Source: Streptosporangium canum
Lineage (GTDB): Bacteria; Actinomycetota; Actinomycetes; Streptosporangiales; Streptosporangiaceae
Assembly: GCF_900113865.1 (NCBI RefSeq)
Contig: NZ_FOQY01000053.1
Span: forward strand, 1-42,635
Length of the DNA: 42,635 nucleotides
Direction: 5' to 3'
The notes below the pieces were generated by a model, which searched no databases, had not been told where the DNA came from, and saw only the letters and a program-made list of their open reading frames with translations. How positions within the stretch are numbered: position 1 is the stretch's first letter; each line of letters starts with the position of its first letter. Of this stretch, positions 14,874-22,436 are shown in pieces. A program made the position numbers and the translations under genes.

Positions 14874-15554
14874 TTAACTACTGCCCGAGTTGATGTTGGT
14901 TTCGTAGGCGGTGATCTCGTTTTGGAGGGCCTCGATCGAGCGGGGCGGGTAGGTCCGGCGGCGGGGCTGGGCGAGGATTGCGGCCAGGTCGGGGGAGGCG
15001 AAGCCCAGCAGGGGCCTGGTCCGGTGGGCGTGGTAGCTGAGGGTGTTGCGGTCTCGGCCGAGTAGCCGGGCGGCCAGGGTGAGCGTGACGGTGTTGCGGT
15101 GGCTTAGCACCGCGGCCAGGACGCGGTGCTGGTGGTCGAGGAACCCGAACCCGGGGTTGTATCCGCGCCGGTTGATGCCCTTGCGTTTCTCACGTTCGGC
15201 CTCGGCCAGGGTCTGACGCCAGGGTTCGAGTTCGGTCACGAGTCGGTCGAACTGGTCGCGGGACATGCCGGTCAGGGCGGGATGGGTGAGCAGGTAAGTG
15301 CCCTCAGCCGGGATCGGGGGCGCCTTCGCCTGTTGCGGCTCGGCTGGTGGCGCCGTGCTGGGATCGTAGGGCGCGATCGTGTAGTTCCACTCGCCGTGGA
15401 AGTCGTCACGCTGGACGCGCTGCAGGAGTACCTGGCGCTGCTCCTTGGTGAGGGTGCGGCCGGTGGGGTAGTCGCCCTCGTCCAGGACGGCGCTGACGGT
15501 CAGGCCGGGAACCGACGCAGGCCCGCTCCGAATCTGGCGCCGACCCTCCCATCG
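14874..15554 (-). pseudogene. ISAzo13-like transposase, C-terminal remnant
   Basis: Read without internal stops from just beyond the STAND gene end to 14874. The frame runs through GLTVSAVLDEGDYPTG, DDFHGEWNYTIAPYDPS, TYLLTHPALTGMSRDQ and GYNPGFGFLDHQHRVLAAVL to the stop. The GLTV...LD..YPTG and HGEWNYT signatures match the end of ISAzo13-family transposases. The catalytic N-terminal two thirds are missing, and no start codon precedes the homologous part, although an ATG at 15266 opens a 130-aa frame. It abuts the IS3 OrfA remnant head to tail, which shows nested insertions and deletions. Confidence 0.75.
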
Positions 15555-18350
15555 CTAAGGAGGGTAGGCATTGGCCCGTTCACGGGTGGCCAACATGTTG
15601 TCACACACGATCTTGGTCAGCGGGTGGTCGACTCCTAGGACACGTTCACATACGGCGAAAGTCTCCTCGTACAGTGCGATGGCCCGGCCCACATCCCCGG
15701 CGGCCCGGTAGGCGTTGGCGAGGTTGTTACAGGAGTTCAAGGTAGAGGGGTGGTCCCCGCCCAGCACTCGCTCGCGACCCGTCCGGGCTTGGTCGAACAG
15801 CGGGATAGCCCGAGCCTGATCTCCAGCAGTCTGGTAGGCGCCAGCGAGGTTGTTGCGGCAGGTCAAGGTCTGGGGATGGTCGACGCCCAGTGTCCGCTCG
15901 AAGTCGGCCAGAACCTGCTCATACAGAGGGATGGCCCGGGCCGGATCCCCCACCTCCAGATACATGTAGGCGAGATTGTTACGGGTGGTCAGAAGGTCGG
16001 GATGGTTTCCGTCCAGCATCCGACCCTCAGCGGCCAAGGCTTGCTCCATCAGCGGGATAGCCTTACTCACATCCCCCGCCGCACGATAGGCGGTGGCGAG
16101 GTTGACCCGGGAGGACGAGGTGTGGGGGTGCTCGTCGCCTAACACACGTTCCCGATCGGCCAACGTCCGCTCCAGCAGCGGGATGGCCCGGCCAAAGTCC
16201 TCCTCCATATCCCGGTAGGCGCCAGCCAGGTTGCCGCGCGATTGCAGGGTGTCCGGGTGATCGTCGCCCAGCACTCGTTCTCGATCGGCCAGTGTCCGCT
16301 CCAGCAGCGGGATGACCTGATCCATGTCCCCGGCCGCGTGGTATGTGAGAGCGAGATTGTTTCGGCAGTTCAAGGTGTCGGGGTGGTCCTCGCCCAACGC
16401 CCGTTGATAGATAGGGAGGGCCTGCTCGAACAATGTGATCGCCTGATCCAGGTCTCCCGCATCCTTGTGGGCGAGGGCGAGGTTGCTGCGGGAAGTCAAC
16501 GTGTCAGGGTGGTCGCCGCCCAGCACCCGCTCCTGATCGGCCAAGGCCCGCTGATACAGCGGGATCGCCCGATCCAGATCTCCCGCGTCGGCGTAGGCGA
16601 GGGCGAGGTTGTTGCGAGAGGTCAGGATGTCAGGATGGTCGGCGCGCAACACCCGCTGCCTATCGGCCAGGTTCTGCTCGAACAGATGGATCGCCCTGCC
16701 CAGATCCCCCGCATCTTGATATGCGTAGGCGAGGTTGTTACGACAGCCCAAAGTGCGGGGATGGTCGCCGCCCAGCACCCGCTGAAAGGCGCCCAGATTC
16801 CGCTCGTGCAGCGATACGGCCCGCGTCACATCCCCCGCGGCCCGGCAGACGTTGGCGAGACTGTCACGGGAGGCCAGAGTGTGAAGATGATCGCCGCCCA
16901 GCAACCGCTCCCGGTCGGTGAGGGTCTGCTCATGCAGCGGGATCGCGCGTCCCGGATCGGCGAGGTTCTCAAGATAGGTCCCACACCAAGCGCGTAAAGA
17001 GAGCAGCTCCTCCGAAGGTTCACCCCAGCCACACGTCACTGTGTAGAGGGCGGAGGTCTGCTCGACCAGCATGTCGACGGCGGCACGCGCCGCCCAGGTC
17101 GCGGCGCCATCTGGGATCTGGCCGTTGAAGCGGTGCAGCAGACCTACGGCGCCCTCCAGCACCTCCCCCAGATGACTCCCGGCCTCCCCCCTGGAGACGT
17201 CGACGTGATGCTGGGCGCGTTCGCGCAGCACCCGGTTGGTCAGACGGTGCATGAGTACCGTGGCGCCGTCCTCGCTGAAGCTGATCAGCGAGGTGTCGGC
17301 CAGATCGGCCAGCAACTGGTCGATGCCCTCGGCGGCGGGGCCGGGGTCGGGGTCGGTGGTGCCATACAGGACCGTCCGCGGAACACCGGCCTCCGACAGC
17401 ACCGCCAGCAGTTCCAGCATGTCCCGCGCGGTGGGGACGGCCTGTTCGATCTGGTCGACGGACAACAGGATCGCCGCAGCGGTTCCGTGCGGATACTCAT
17501 CATGAGCCTGCGACGGCAGGTACCGGTCCAGGGGATAGCCGCGCAGTAGCCGCACGTAGGCGGGATAGTTCATGCGCCGCCGGTCGATGTAGGCGCCGGC
17601 CTGCCCGACCGCCAGCGGAAGACACCCCAGCTCGTCGACTACCTCTTCGGCGCCGGGGCCGGTGAGGCGGGTGCGCTGGTGCAGGAAGGACACCGCTTGA
17701 TCGGGGGTGAAAACGCCAACGCCGATCTCGTCATACAGGGTGTGGAAAGCGCGGTTGCGGGTGGTGATCAGGACGCGGGCGGCACCGGTTGCCGGACACC
17801 AGCGCCGCACCTGATCCACCGCCGTGGCGTTGTCGAACACCAGCAAGGCCGGATGATCGGCGGCCGCCAGCCAATCCCGTGCCCTGACTGCGGAAGCGAA
17901 GGCGTCCTCTTCGGGGACGGCGACCTCCAGCCGGCGGGCCAGAGCGGCCAGGCCCGTGACGATGTGATCCTCGCTCTCGGCGGTGATCCAGGCGATGACC
18001 GGCCACCTGGCCCGCTGGCAGGCCCAGGTATAAGAGGCGGCCAGCAGGCTCTTTCCCACCCCCGGGGTGCCAGTGACCGCGTCGATCACGGCCGCGCCGT
18101 GCCCGTCCACCCGCTCATGCAACCGTGCCAGCAGGCCGGCGCGTTCTTGGAAGGCGCGCGGCCGCTGCGGGACGTCACCCTCGACGATCTGCCTGATCGG
18201 CGAGGCAGGAAGCGGGGGCAGGTTGAAGATGAACTGATCACGACCGGCCTGATACACCCGGCTGTCCCCGGAGGCCTCAGCCTCCATCCGGATCGACTCG
18301 CCGCGACCTTGGCCCGCCTCGTTGTTCCCTGCCGATGCTGACGCGCTCAT
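15555..18350 (-). CDS. STAND (NB-ARC-type) NTPase with C-terminal TPR array and N-terminal RHIM-like motif
   Basis: A 931-aa protein of NLR-like layout. Residues 20-43 hold a short motif (RMEAEASGDSRVYQAGRDQ, then FIFN) that is nearly repeated in the preceding gene. The NTPase core has Walker A GTPGVGKS at 94-101, Walker B LLVFDN at 169-174, a sensor-type LITTRNR near 194-200 and a GxLPLA-like LGCLPLAVGQ at 241-250. After a helical region come ten 42-residue kinesin-light-chain-like TPRs (GGDHP-TL--RNNLA--Y--AGD pattern) and a partial one. The N-terminus lacks any enzyme domain, so output probably passes through the motif. The start ATG overlaps the upstream stop (TGATG). Such proteins are typical sensors in bacterial conflict systems. 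Confidence 0.9.
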   Translation of the reverse strand: MSASASAGNNEAGQGRGESIRMEAEASGDSRVYQAGRDQFIFNLPPLPASPIRQIVEGDVPQRPRAFQERAGLLARLHERVDGHGAAVIDAVTGTPGVGKSLLAASYTWACQRARWPVIAWITAESEDHIVTGLAALARRLEVAVPEEDAFASAVRARDWLAAADHPALLVFDNATAVDQVRRWCPATGAARVLITTRNRAFHTLYDEIGVGVFTPDQAVSFLHQRTRLTGPGAEEVVDELGCLPLAVGQAGAYIDRRRMNYPAYVRLLRGYPLDRYLPSQAHDEYPHGTAAAILLSVDQIEQAVPTARDMLELLAVLSEAGVPRTVLYGTTDPDPGPAAEGIDQLLADLADTSLISFSEDGATVLMHRLTNRVLRERAQHHVDVSRGEAGSHLGEVLEGAVGLLHRFNGQIPDGAATWAARAAVDMLVEQTSALYTVTCGWGEPSEELLSLRAWCGTYLENLADPGRAIPLHEQTLTDRERLLGGDHLHTLASRDSLANVCRAAGDVTRAVSLHERNLGAFQRVLGGDHPRTLGCRNNLAYAYQDAGDLGRAIHLFEQNLADRQRVLRADHPDILTSRNNLALAYADAGDLDRAIPLYQRALADQERVLGGDHPDTLTSRSNLALAHKDAGDLDQAITLFEQALPIYQRALGEDHPDTLNCRNNLALTYHAAGDMDQVIPLLERTLADRERVLGDDHPDTLQSRGNLAGAYRDMEEDFGRAIPLLERTLADRERVLGDEHPHTSSSRVNLATAYRAAGDVSKAIPLMEQALAAEGRMLDGNHPDLLTTRNNLAYMYLEVGDPARAIPLYEQVLADFERTLGVDHPQTLTCRNNLAGAYQTAGDQARAIPLFDQARTGRERVLGGDHPSTLNSCNNLANAYRAAGDVGRAIALYEETFAVCERVLGVDHPLTKIVCDNMLATRERANAYPP
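15636..16898. repeat. Tandem 126-bp TPR-coding repeats
   Basis: Ten consecutive units of 42 codons in the STAND gene; one unit (DMEEDFGRAIPL region) has 43. Several units share long DNA identity (DHPDTL, ADRERVL blocks), so the array can gain or lose units by recombination. Confidence 0.85.
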
Positions 18351-18751
18351 CACTCGTTGATGGTCTGGTTGCCGCCGGCCTGATACACCCGCCCCGACCC
18401 GGACGCTTCCGCGCTCATCCGCACGTTCCGCGCGTTGTCCCCGGTGGAGACGATCCCGCTGTTATCCCCGCTGATGACCACCGACCGCTCACCCGGGCCT
18501 TGGCCTTGATCTTCACTCTCGCCGACGGCCGAGGCGGCCGAGGCGGCTGAGGTGGCAGCCGGGGCAGAGCGGGTGAGCAGGTGTGTCACCCACGTCAGGA
18601 CGGCTGAGAACGCCACCGCGACCAGGATCCACCACCACGCCCACTGGCCGTCGCTCAGGATCTGGTTGACAGCCACGCCGACCGCAACCGGCAATACCGC
18701 CGCACCCGCTGGCAACAACACCCGGAACGCACCGGAACCCATTCGCGCCAT
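18350..18751 (-). CDS. Two-helix membrane protein with C-terminal RHIM-like motif
   Basis: A 133-aa protein if read from the ATG at 18751; the start is uncertain, since the frame is open upstream to 19072 and no clear ribosome binding site is seen. Residues about 10-30 and 38-60 are hydrophobic membrane helices. An Ala/Ser linker follows, then SVVISGDNSGIVSTGDN, and finally a motif (RMSAEASGSGRVYQAGGNQ, then TINE) that shares 15 of 25 aligned residues with the N-terminus of the next gene. Its stop overlaps the start of the STAND gene. I infer that it is the membrane-acting partner recruited through the motif. The alternative is a simple membrane anchor for the NTPase. Confidence 0.75.
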   Translation of the reverse strand: MARMGSGAFRVLLPAGAAVLPVAVGVAVNQILSDGQWAWWWILVAVAFSAVLTWVTHLLTRSAPAATSAASAASAVGESEDQGQGPGERSVVISGDNSGIVSTGDNARNVRMSAEASGSGRVYQAGGNQTINE

Positions 18752-19150
18752 AGCGCCATCATCGCCACAAACCTGCGCCTCGTTCACTGGAACCGCCCAC
18801 AGCCCGATCTCAATCCCGCAACCGTTCACCTGTACCACGCCGAGACCTGAAGCCGACCTCCAGAAAGGACAGGGCGCCGGGCCATCTCCGGTAGCCACGC
18901 CGGAAGGAATGCTCATCAGATCGGCATCTTCCGAACGCCAGGCCTTGGCGAATGTCACAACCACGACACCCATCTCCACCAGCGATAACGCATGGACCGC
19001 AGAGACAAAAGGGGAGACGGCAAGGGCGGGACGCGTACACCAGCCAAGGAGACCAGATCGTGGTGGACACACCTGGCAAGCGGCGTGGCGGGCACGAGCG
19101 GCGTCACCAGCCGTCGGACCCAGAAGCCTGATGCCACACCGTCGGTGTCC
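18752..19150. other. Region between the membrane protein and the recombinase remnant
   Basis: About 400 bases. The minus-strand frame remains open (contains GVVQVNGCGIEIGLWAVPV), so the membrane protein might start further upstream. A promoter for the two-gene unit is expected here, but I cannot point to convincing hexamers. Confidence 0.35.
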
Positions 19151-19954
19151 GGGCTACGGGGGAAACTCACAGAGGATTTCGACGCCGTGCAGATGACGCT
19201 GACGGGGCGAGGCGATCGCCACACCGACAAGACCCGCAAGCGCACCCCCAAGCCGTACCAGCTCCGGGGGCTGCTGTACTGCGGTGTCTGCGACCGCAGA
19301 ATGCAGGGCCAATGGGTCAACGACGCGGCCTACTACCGTTGCCGCTTCCCCGAGGAGTACGCCCTGGCCAACCACCTCATGCATCCCCGCAACGTCTACC
19401 TACGAGAGGACCGCGTCGTTCCGCGACTGGACCGCTGGCTCGGCCGGCTGTTCGCGCCCCACAACGTTGATCAGACTCTCGACGTCTTGGCGGCCGCACA
19501 GGACGTGACACCGCCCGAGGCCCAAGCACTCGCTGTGGCACGCCGCCAGATCACCGAGTGCGACCGCAAGCTCGCCCAGCATCGGGCTGCCCTTGAGGCG
19601 GGCGCCGACCCGGCGCTCGTCGCCGGATGGATCCAGGAAGAGCTTGTCGGCAAGACCGCGGCCGAGCAACGCCTCGGCCGCGCGCACGTACTGCCTCAGA
19701 GGCGGATGGGGCGTGATGAGCTGGCGGAGATCACGCACAGGCTTGGAGACATGGTGCGAGTTCTCTCGAATGCCGACTCGATCCGGAAGGCCAAGATCTA
19801 CGCGAACATCGGACTGCGGCTGGTCTACCACCCGTCAAAACAGAAAGTCCTGGTCACTTCGTTAAGTGACCAGGACCCTATGGGATACCAGTTTGTGTCC
19901 GAGGGGGGACTTGAACCCCCATGCCCCGCAAAGGGCACTAGCACCTCAAGCTAG
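19151..19954 (+). pseudogene. Large serine recombinase, C-terminal remnant
   Basis: The frame from about 19151 matches the end of phage/ICE-type large serine recombinases: a short recombinase-domain tail (EDFDAVQMTLTGRGD), the zinc ribbon LRGLLYCGVCDRRMQGQW with AYYRCRFPEEYA, and a coiled region (LAVARRQITECDRKLAQHRA). The N-terminal resolvase catalytic domain with its Ser nucleophile is missing, so it is inactive. The frame runs 59 bases into the antisense of tRNA-Leu, ending at 19954. It marks the edge of an old integrated element and so delimits the accessory island. Confidence 0.85.
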
Positions 19955-19981
19955 CGCGTCTGCCTATTCCGCCACCCGGAC
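19896..19981 (-). tRNA. tRNA-Leu (anticodon GAG)
   Basis: An 86-base tRNA with a long variable arm, as expected for Leu. The acceptor stem GTCCGGG pairs with CTCGGAC (one G-U). The anticodon loop is CTTGAGG on a GCTAG/CTAGT-type stem, giving GAG. The T loop GGTTCAAGTCC is intact. CCA is not encoded. It ends beside, and overlaps, the recombinase remnant. Confidence 0.95.
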
Positions 19982-20145
19982 TTGGTGCCTGCACGCGGGA
20001 CCGTCATCCCGCGTCGGCGGACTCAGGTTAGCAAACTCTTGGGCTCGCGTCATATCGGTAAGCGGCCCGCCCTTGGGGGGATGTCCGCAGGCGTCCGGCG
20101 GCGGCAGGATGGAGGCGCAAGCCGTACCAAACCGAAGGAGTCGAC

Positions 20146-21453
20146 ATGACCGCGCTCAATGGCGAGGACGAGGTCGCCGGGCTGTGCCGTGACCTGATCC
20201 GGATCGACTCGACCAACGCGGGCGACAACTCCGGCCCCGGCGAGCGGGCCGCCGCCGAGTACGTGGCCGGCAAGCTGGCGGAGGTCGGGTTGGAGCCGCA
20301 GATCCTGGAATCGGACAGCCGCCGGGCGAACGTGATCGCCCGCATCGAGGGGGAGGACTCCTCCCGCGACGCGCTGCTGCTCCACGGCCACCTCGACGTC
20401 GTCCCGTTCGACGCCGGCGACTGGACCCACCACCCGCTCGGCGGGGAGATCGCCGACGGGTGCGTCTGGGGGCGCGGCGCGGTCGACATGAAGAACATGG
20501 ACGCGATGATCCTCGCGGTCGTCCGGCAGCGGCTCAGCGAGGGGCGCCGCCCGCCGCGGGACGTGGTGCTGGCGTTCACCGCCGACGAGGAGGCCGGCGG
20601 CACCTACGGCGCGCAGTGGCTGGCCGACAAGCACAAGGACCTGTTCGACGGGTGCACCGAGGCGATCGGGGAGGTCGGCGGGTTCAGCGTCTCCATCGAC
20701 GAGGCCCGCAGGCTCTATCTCATCGAGGCGGCCGAGAAGGGCATCGCCTGGATGCGGCTGACCGCCGGCGGCCGGGCCGGGCACGGCTCCATGCTCAACG
20801 GTGAGAACGCGATCACCGAGCTGGCCGAGGCGGTCGGCCGCATCGGGCGCTACGACTGGCCGGTACGGCTCACGCAGACGGTCAGGACCTTCCTCACCGA
20901 GACCTCCAAGGCGCTGGAGCTCGAACTCGACCTGGACGACGCCGAGGCGACCGTGGCCAAGCTCGGGCCGCTGGCCCGGATGATCGGCGCCACGCTGCGC
21001 AACACCGCCAACCCCACCATGCTGCAGGGCGGCTACAAGGCCAACGTGATCCCGCAGACCGCTACCGCGCACGTGGACGGCCGCTTCCTGCCCGGATACG
21101 AGGACGAGTTCTTCCAGACGATCGACGAGCTGCTCGGACCCAACGTGACCAGGGAGTTCGTCTACCACGACATCGCCCTCGAGACCGGTTTCGACGGGCC
21201 GCTGGTGCGGGCGATGGCCGACGCGCTGCTCGCCGAGGACCCGGGCGCGCTCGCCGTGCCGTACACCCTGTCGGGCGGCACGGACCTGAAGGCATTCAGC
21301 CGGCTGGGCATGCGCGGTTTCGGGTTCGCGCCGCTGAAGCTCCCGGCGGACTTGGACTTCTCTGGAATGTTCCATGGGGTGGACGAGCGGGTGCCGGTGG
21401 ATTCGCTCCGGTTCGGGGTCCGGGTGCTTGACCGCTTCCTGGACGGTTGCTGA
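20146..21453 (+). CDS. M20-family metallopeptidase / amidohydrolase
   Basis: A 435-aa soluble hydrolase of the M20/M25/M40 superfamily, which uses two zinc ions to cleave peptide or acyl-amide bonds. Motifs: LLHGHLDVVP (metal His82 and Asp84), WGRGAVDMK (bridging Asp114), FTADEEAGG (catalytic Glu148, metal Glu149), the lid-domain GRAGHGS and, near the end, MFHGVDERVP with the last metal His. The ATG at 20146 has AAGGAG 6 bases upstream. The likely role is as a dipeptidase or N-acyl amino acid deacylase; the true substrate cannot be read from the sequence. It is the first core-type gene after the island. Confidence 0.92.
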   Translation: MTALNGEDEVAGLCRDLIRIDSTNAGDNSGPGERAAAEYVAGKLAEVGLEPQILESDSRRANVIARIEGEDSSRDALLLHGHLDVVPFDAGDWTHHPLGGEIADGCVWGRGAVDMKNMDAMILAVVRQRLSEGRRPPRDVVLAFTADEEAGGTYGAQWLADKHKDLFDGCTEAIGEVGGFSVSIDEARRLYLIEAAEKGIAWMRLTAGGRAGHGSMLNGENAITELAEAVGRIGRYDWPVRLTQTVRTFLTETSKALELELDLDDAEATVAKLGPLARMIGATLRNTANPTMLQGGYKANVIPQTATAHVDGRFLPGYEDEFFQTIDELLGPNVTREFVYHDIALETGFDGPLVRAMADALLAEDPGALAVPYTLSGGTDLKAFSRLGMRGFGFAPLKLPADLDFSGMFHGVDERVPVDSLRFGVRVLDRFLDGC

Positions 21454-21472
21454 GACATTCCATGGAAACCCA

Positions 21473-21500
21473 TTGCTCTGACTCGCCGTAGTGTTAACGT
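21473..21500 (+). promoter_or_regulatory. Candidate promoter of the secreted-protein / chaplin unit
   Basis: TTGCTC at 21473-21478 and TAACGT at 21495-21500 with a 16-base spacer, 64 bases upstream of the GTG at 21565. A small palindrome TTCCATGGAA lies just upstream at 21458-21467. Confidence 0.4.
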
Positions 21501-21564
21501 AACTCTCCGTTGAGGGGTTGGGCCATGCGACAAGCGGCCCACCCGGGAGCTTTGGGGAGGTCAC

Positions 21565-22185
21565 GTGGCACGGATGCCGCAGGGGCAGTGGAGGGCGTCC
21601 TCGCCCGCTGTCCAGCGCGTGCCCGTGGCCGTTCCCGCCGACGACGCGATCTTCGCCTGGGCTGACCGGATGGCGCGGTTCGCGGCCGGCACCCGGCAGA
21701 TCGTCAGGCGGGTCTTCGCGATCGGCGGCCTGCTGGCCGCCGGTTGGTTGCTCGCAGTCGTCTTCGGGCTCCTTGGCGCCGCTCCGGCGGCCGCGGACAC
21801 CACCGCGGCGACGGGAGTGGCGCATTCCGACGCCCCCGACTCAGCCGCTTCCGGATCGGCCCTTCAGGCCGGTGTCTTCCCCACGGACAGCGGTGGGCTG
21901 TCGGCGACAGGAAACGCCGAAGCCATGGCCGGGCGAGGTGTGGACGGGCTCACCAGCCAGTCGAAGCCGACCTCCCCGGCACCCGCCACCGTCGACCACA
22001 GCTCTGGCGCCGACGGGTTCGTGCCTCAGAGCAGCGGTGGCCCCGGCCTCTCCGGGCCGGGTGTGGGGGACGTCTCGCGGTTCGTCTACGACCCGCGGTT
22101 GACGGCGCGGCGCGCCCCGCTGGCGTGCGTGCTCCCCCCCGTTGTCCGCACAGCGGCGGACGACCCTTCCTTCTCCCCTGACTGA
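21565..22185 (+). CDS. Membrane-anchored or secreted Ser/Gly-rich hypothetical protein
   Basis: A 206-aa protein starting at a GTG (21565) with GGGAGG 4 bases upstream. An unusually long N-terminal region of about 50 residues precedes one hydrophobic segment (VFAIGGLLAAGWLLAVVFGLL) that ends in GAAPAAADT, which looks like a signal peptidase site. The rest is low-complexity, rich in Ser, Gly, Ala and Thr, without cysteines except one near the end, and probably disordered. It lies 251 bases before the long chaplin gene on the same strand, which suggests a cell-surface role in aerial growth. No family is recognised. Confidence 0.75.
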   Translation: MARMPQGQWRASSPAVQRVPVAVPADDAIFAWADRMARFAAGTRQIVRRVFAIGGLLAAGWLLAVVFGLLGAAPAAADTTAATGVAHSDAPDSAASGSALQAGVFPTDSGGLSATGNAEAMAGRGVDGLTSQSKPTSPAPATVDHSSGADGFVPQSSGGPGLSGPGVGDVSRFVYDPRLTARRAPLACVLPPVVRTAADDPSFSPD

Positions 22186-22436
22186 CTCCGCCCCCTGGAC
22201 CGGCCTCGTTCCCCAAGTGGGACCCGCCGGTCGCGGAGCGTCTCCCAGTCCCGTCTTCAGGGCCTTGGTCCCCATCTCCAGGGGAGCCGCCCGTCCATGA
22301 CGGTGAGCAATCTCCCATCCCTCGTGACGGCCGTCGGGGCTTCCGCTGTGCGGGCTCTCGTCAGGACCTCGCATGGCCTCGCACGCCGGCCACGAGATGT
22401 CAGGTATCCCCCCAAGAACCGCAAGGAGCATCAATC

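Noticed and set aside
18350..19072. The full 240-residue reading of the membrane protein
   Set aside because: The first 107 residues have no consistent pattern and overlap the recombinase remnant region; I kept the shorter form but record the start as uncertain.
19896..19954. C-terminal GGLEPP-type tail of the serine recombinase frame
   Set aside because: It is the antisense of tRNA-Leu, not a protein feature. The same applies to WGIEPQT-type peptides opposite tRNA-Thr and its second copy.
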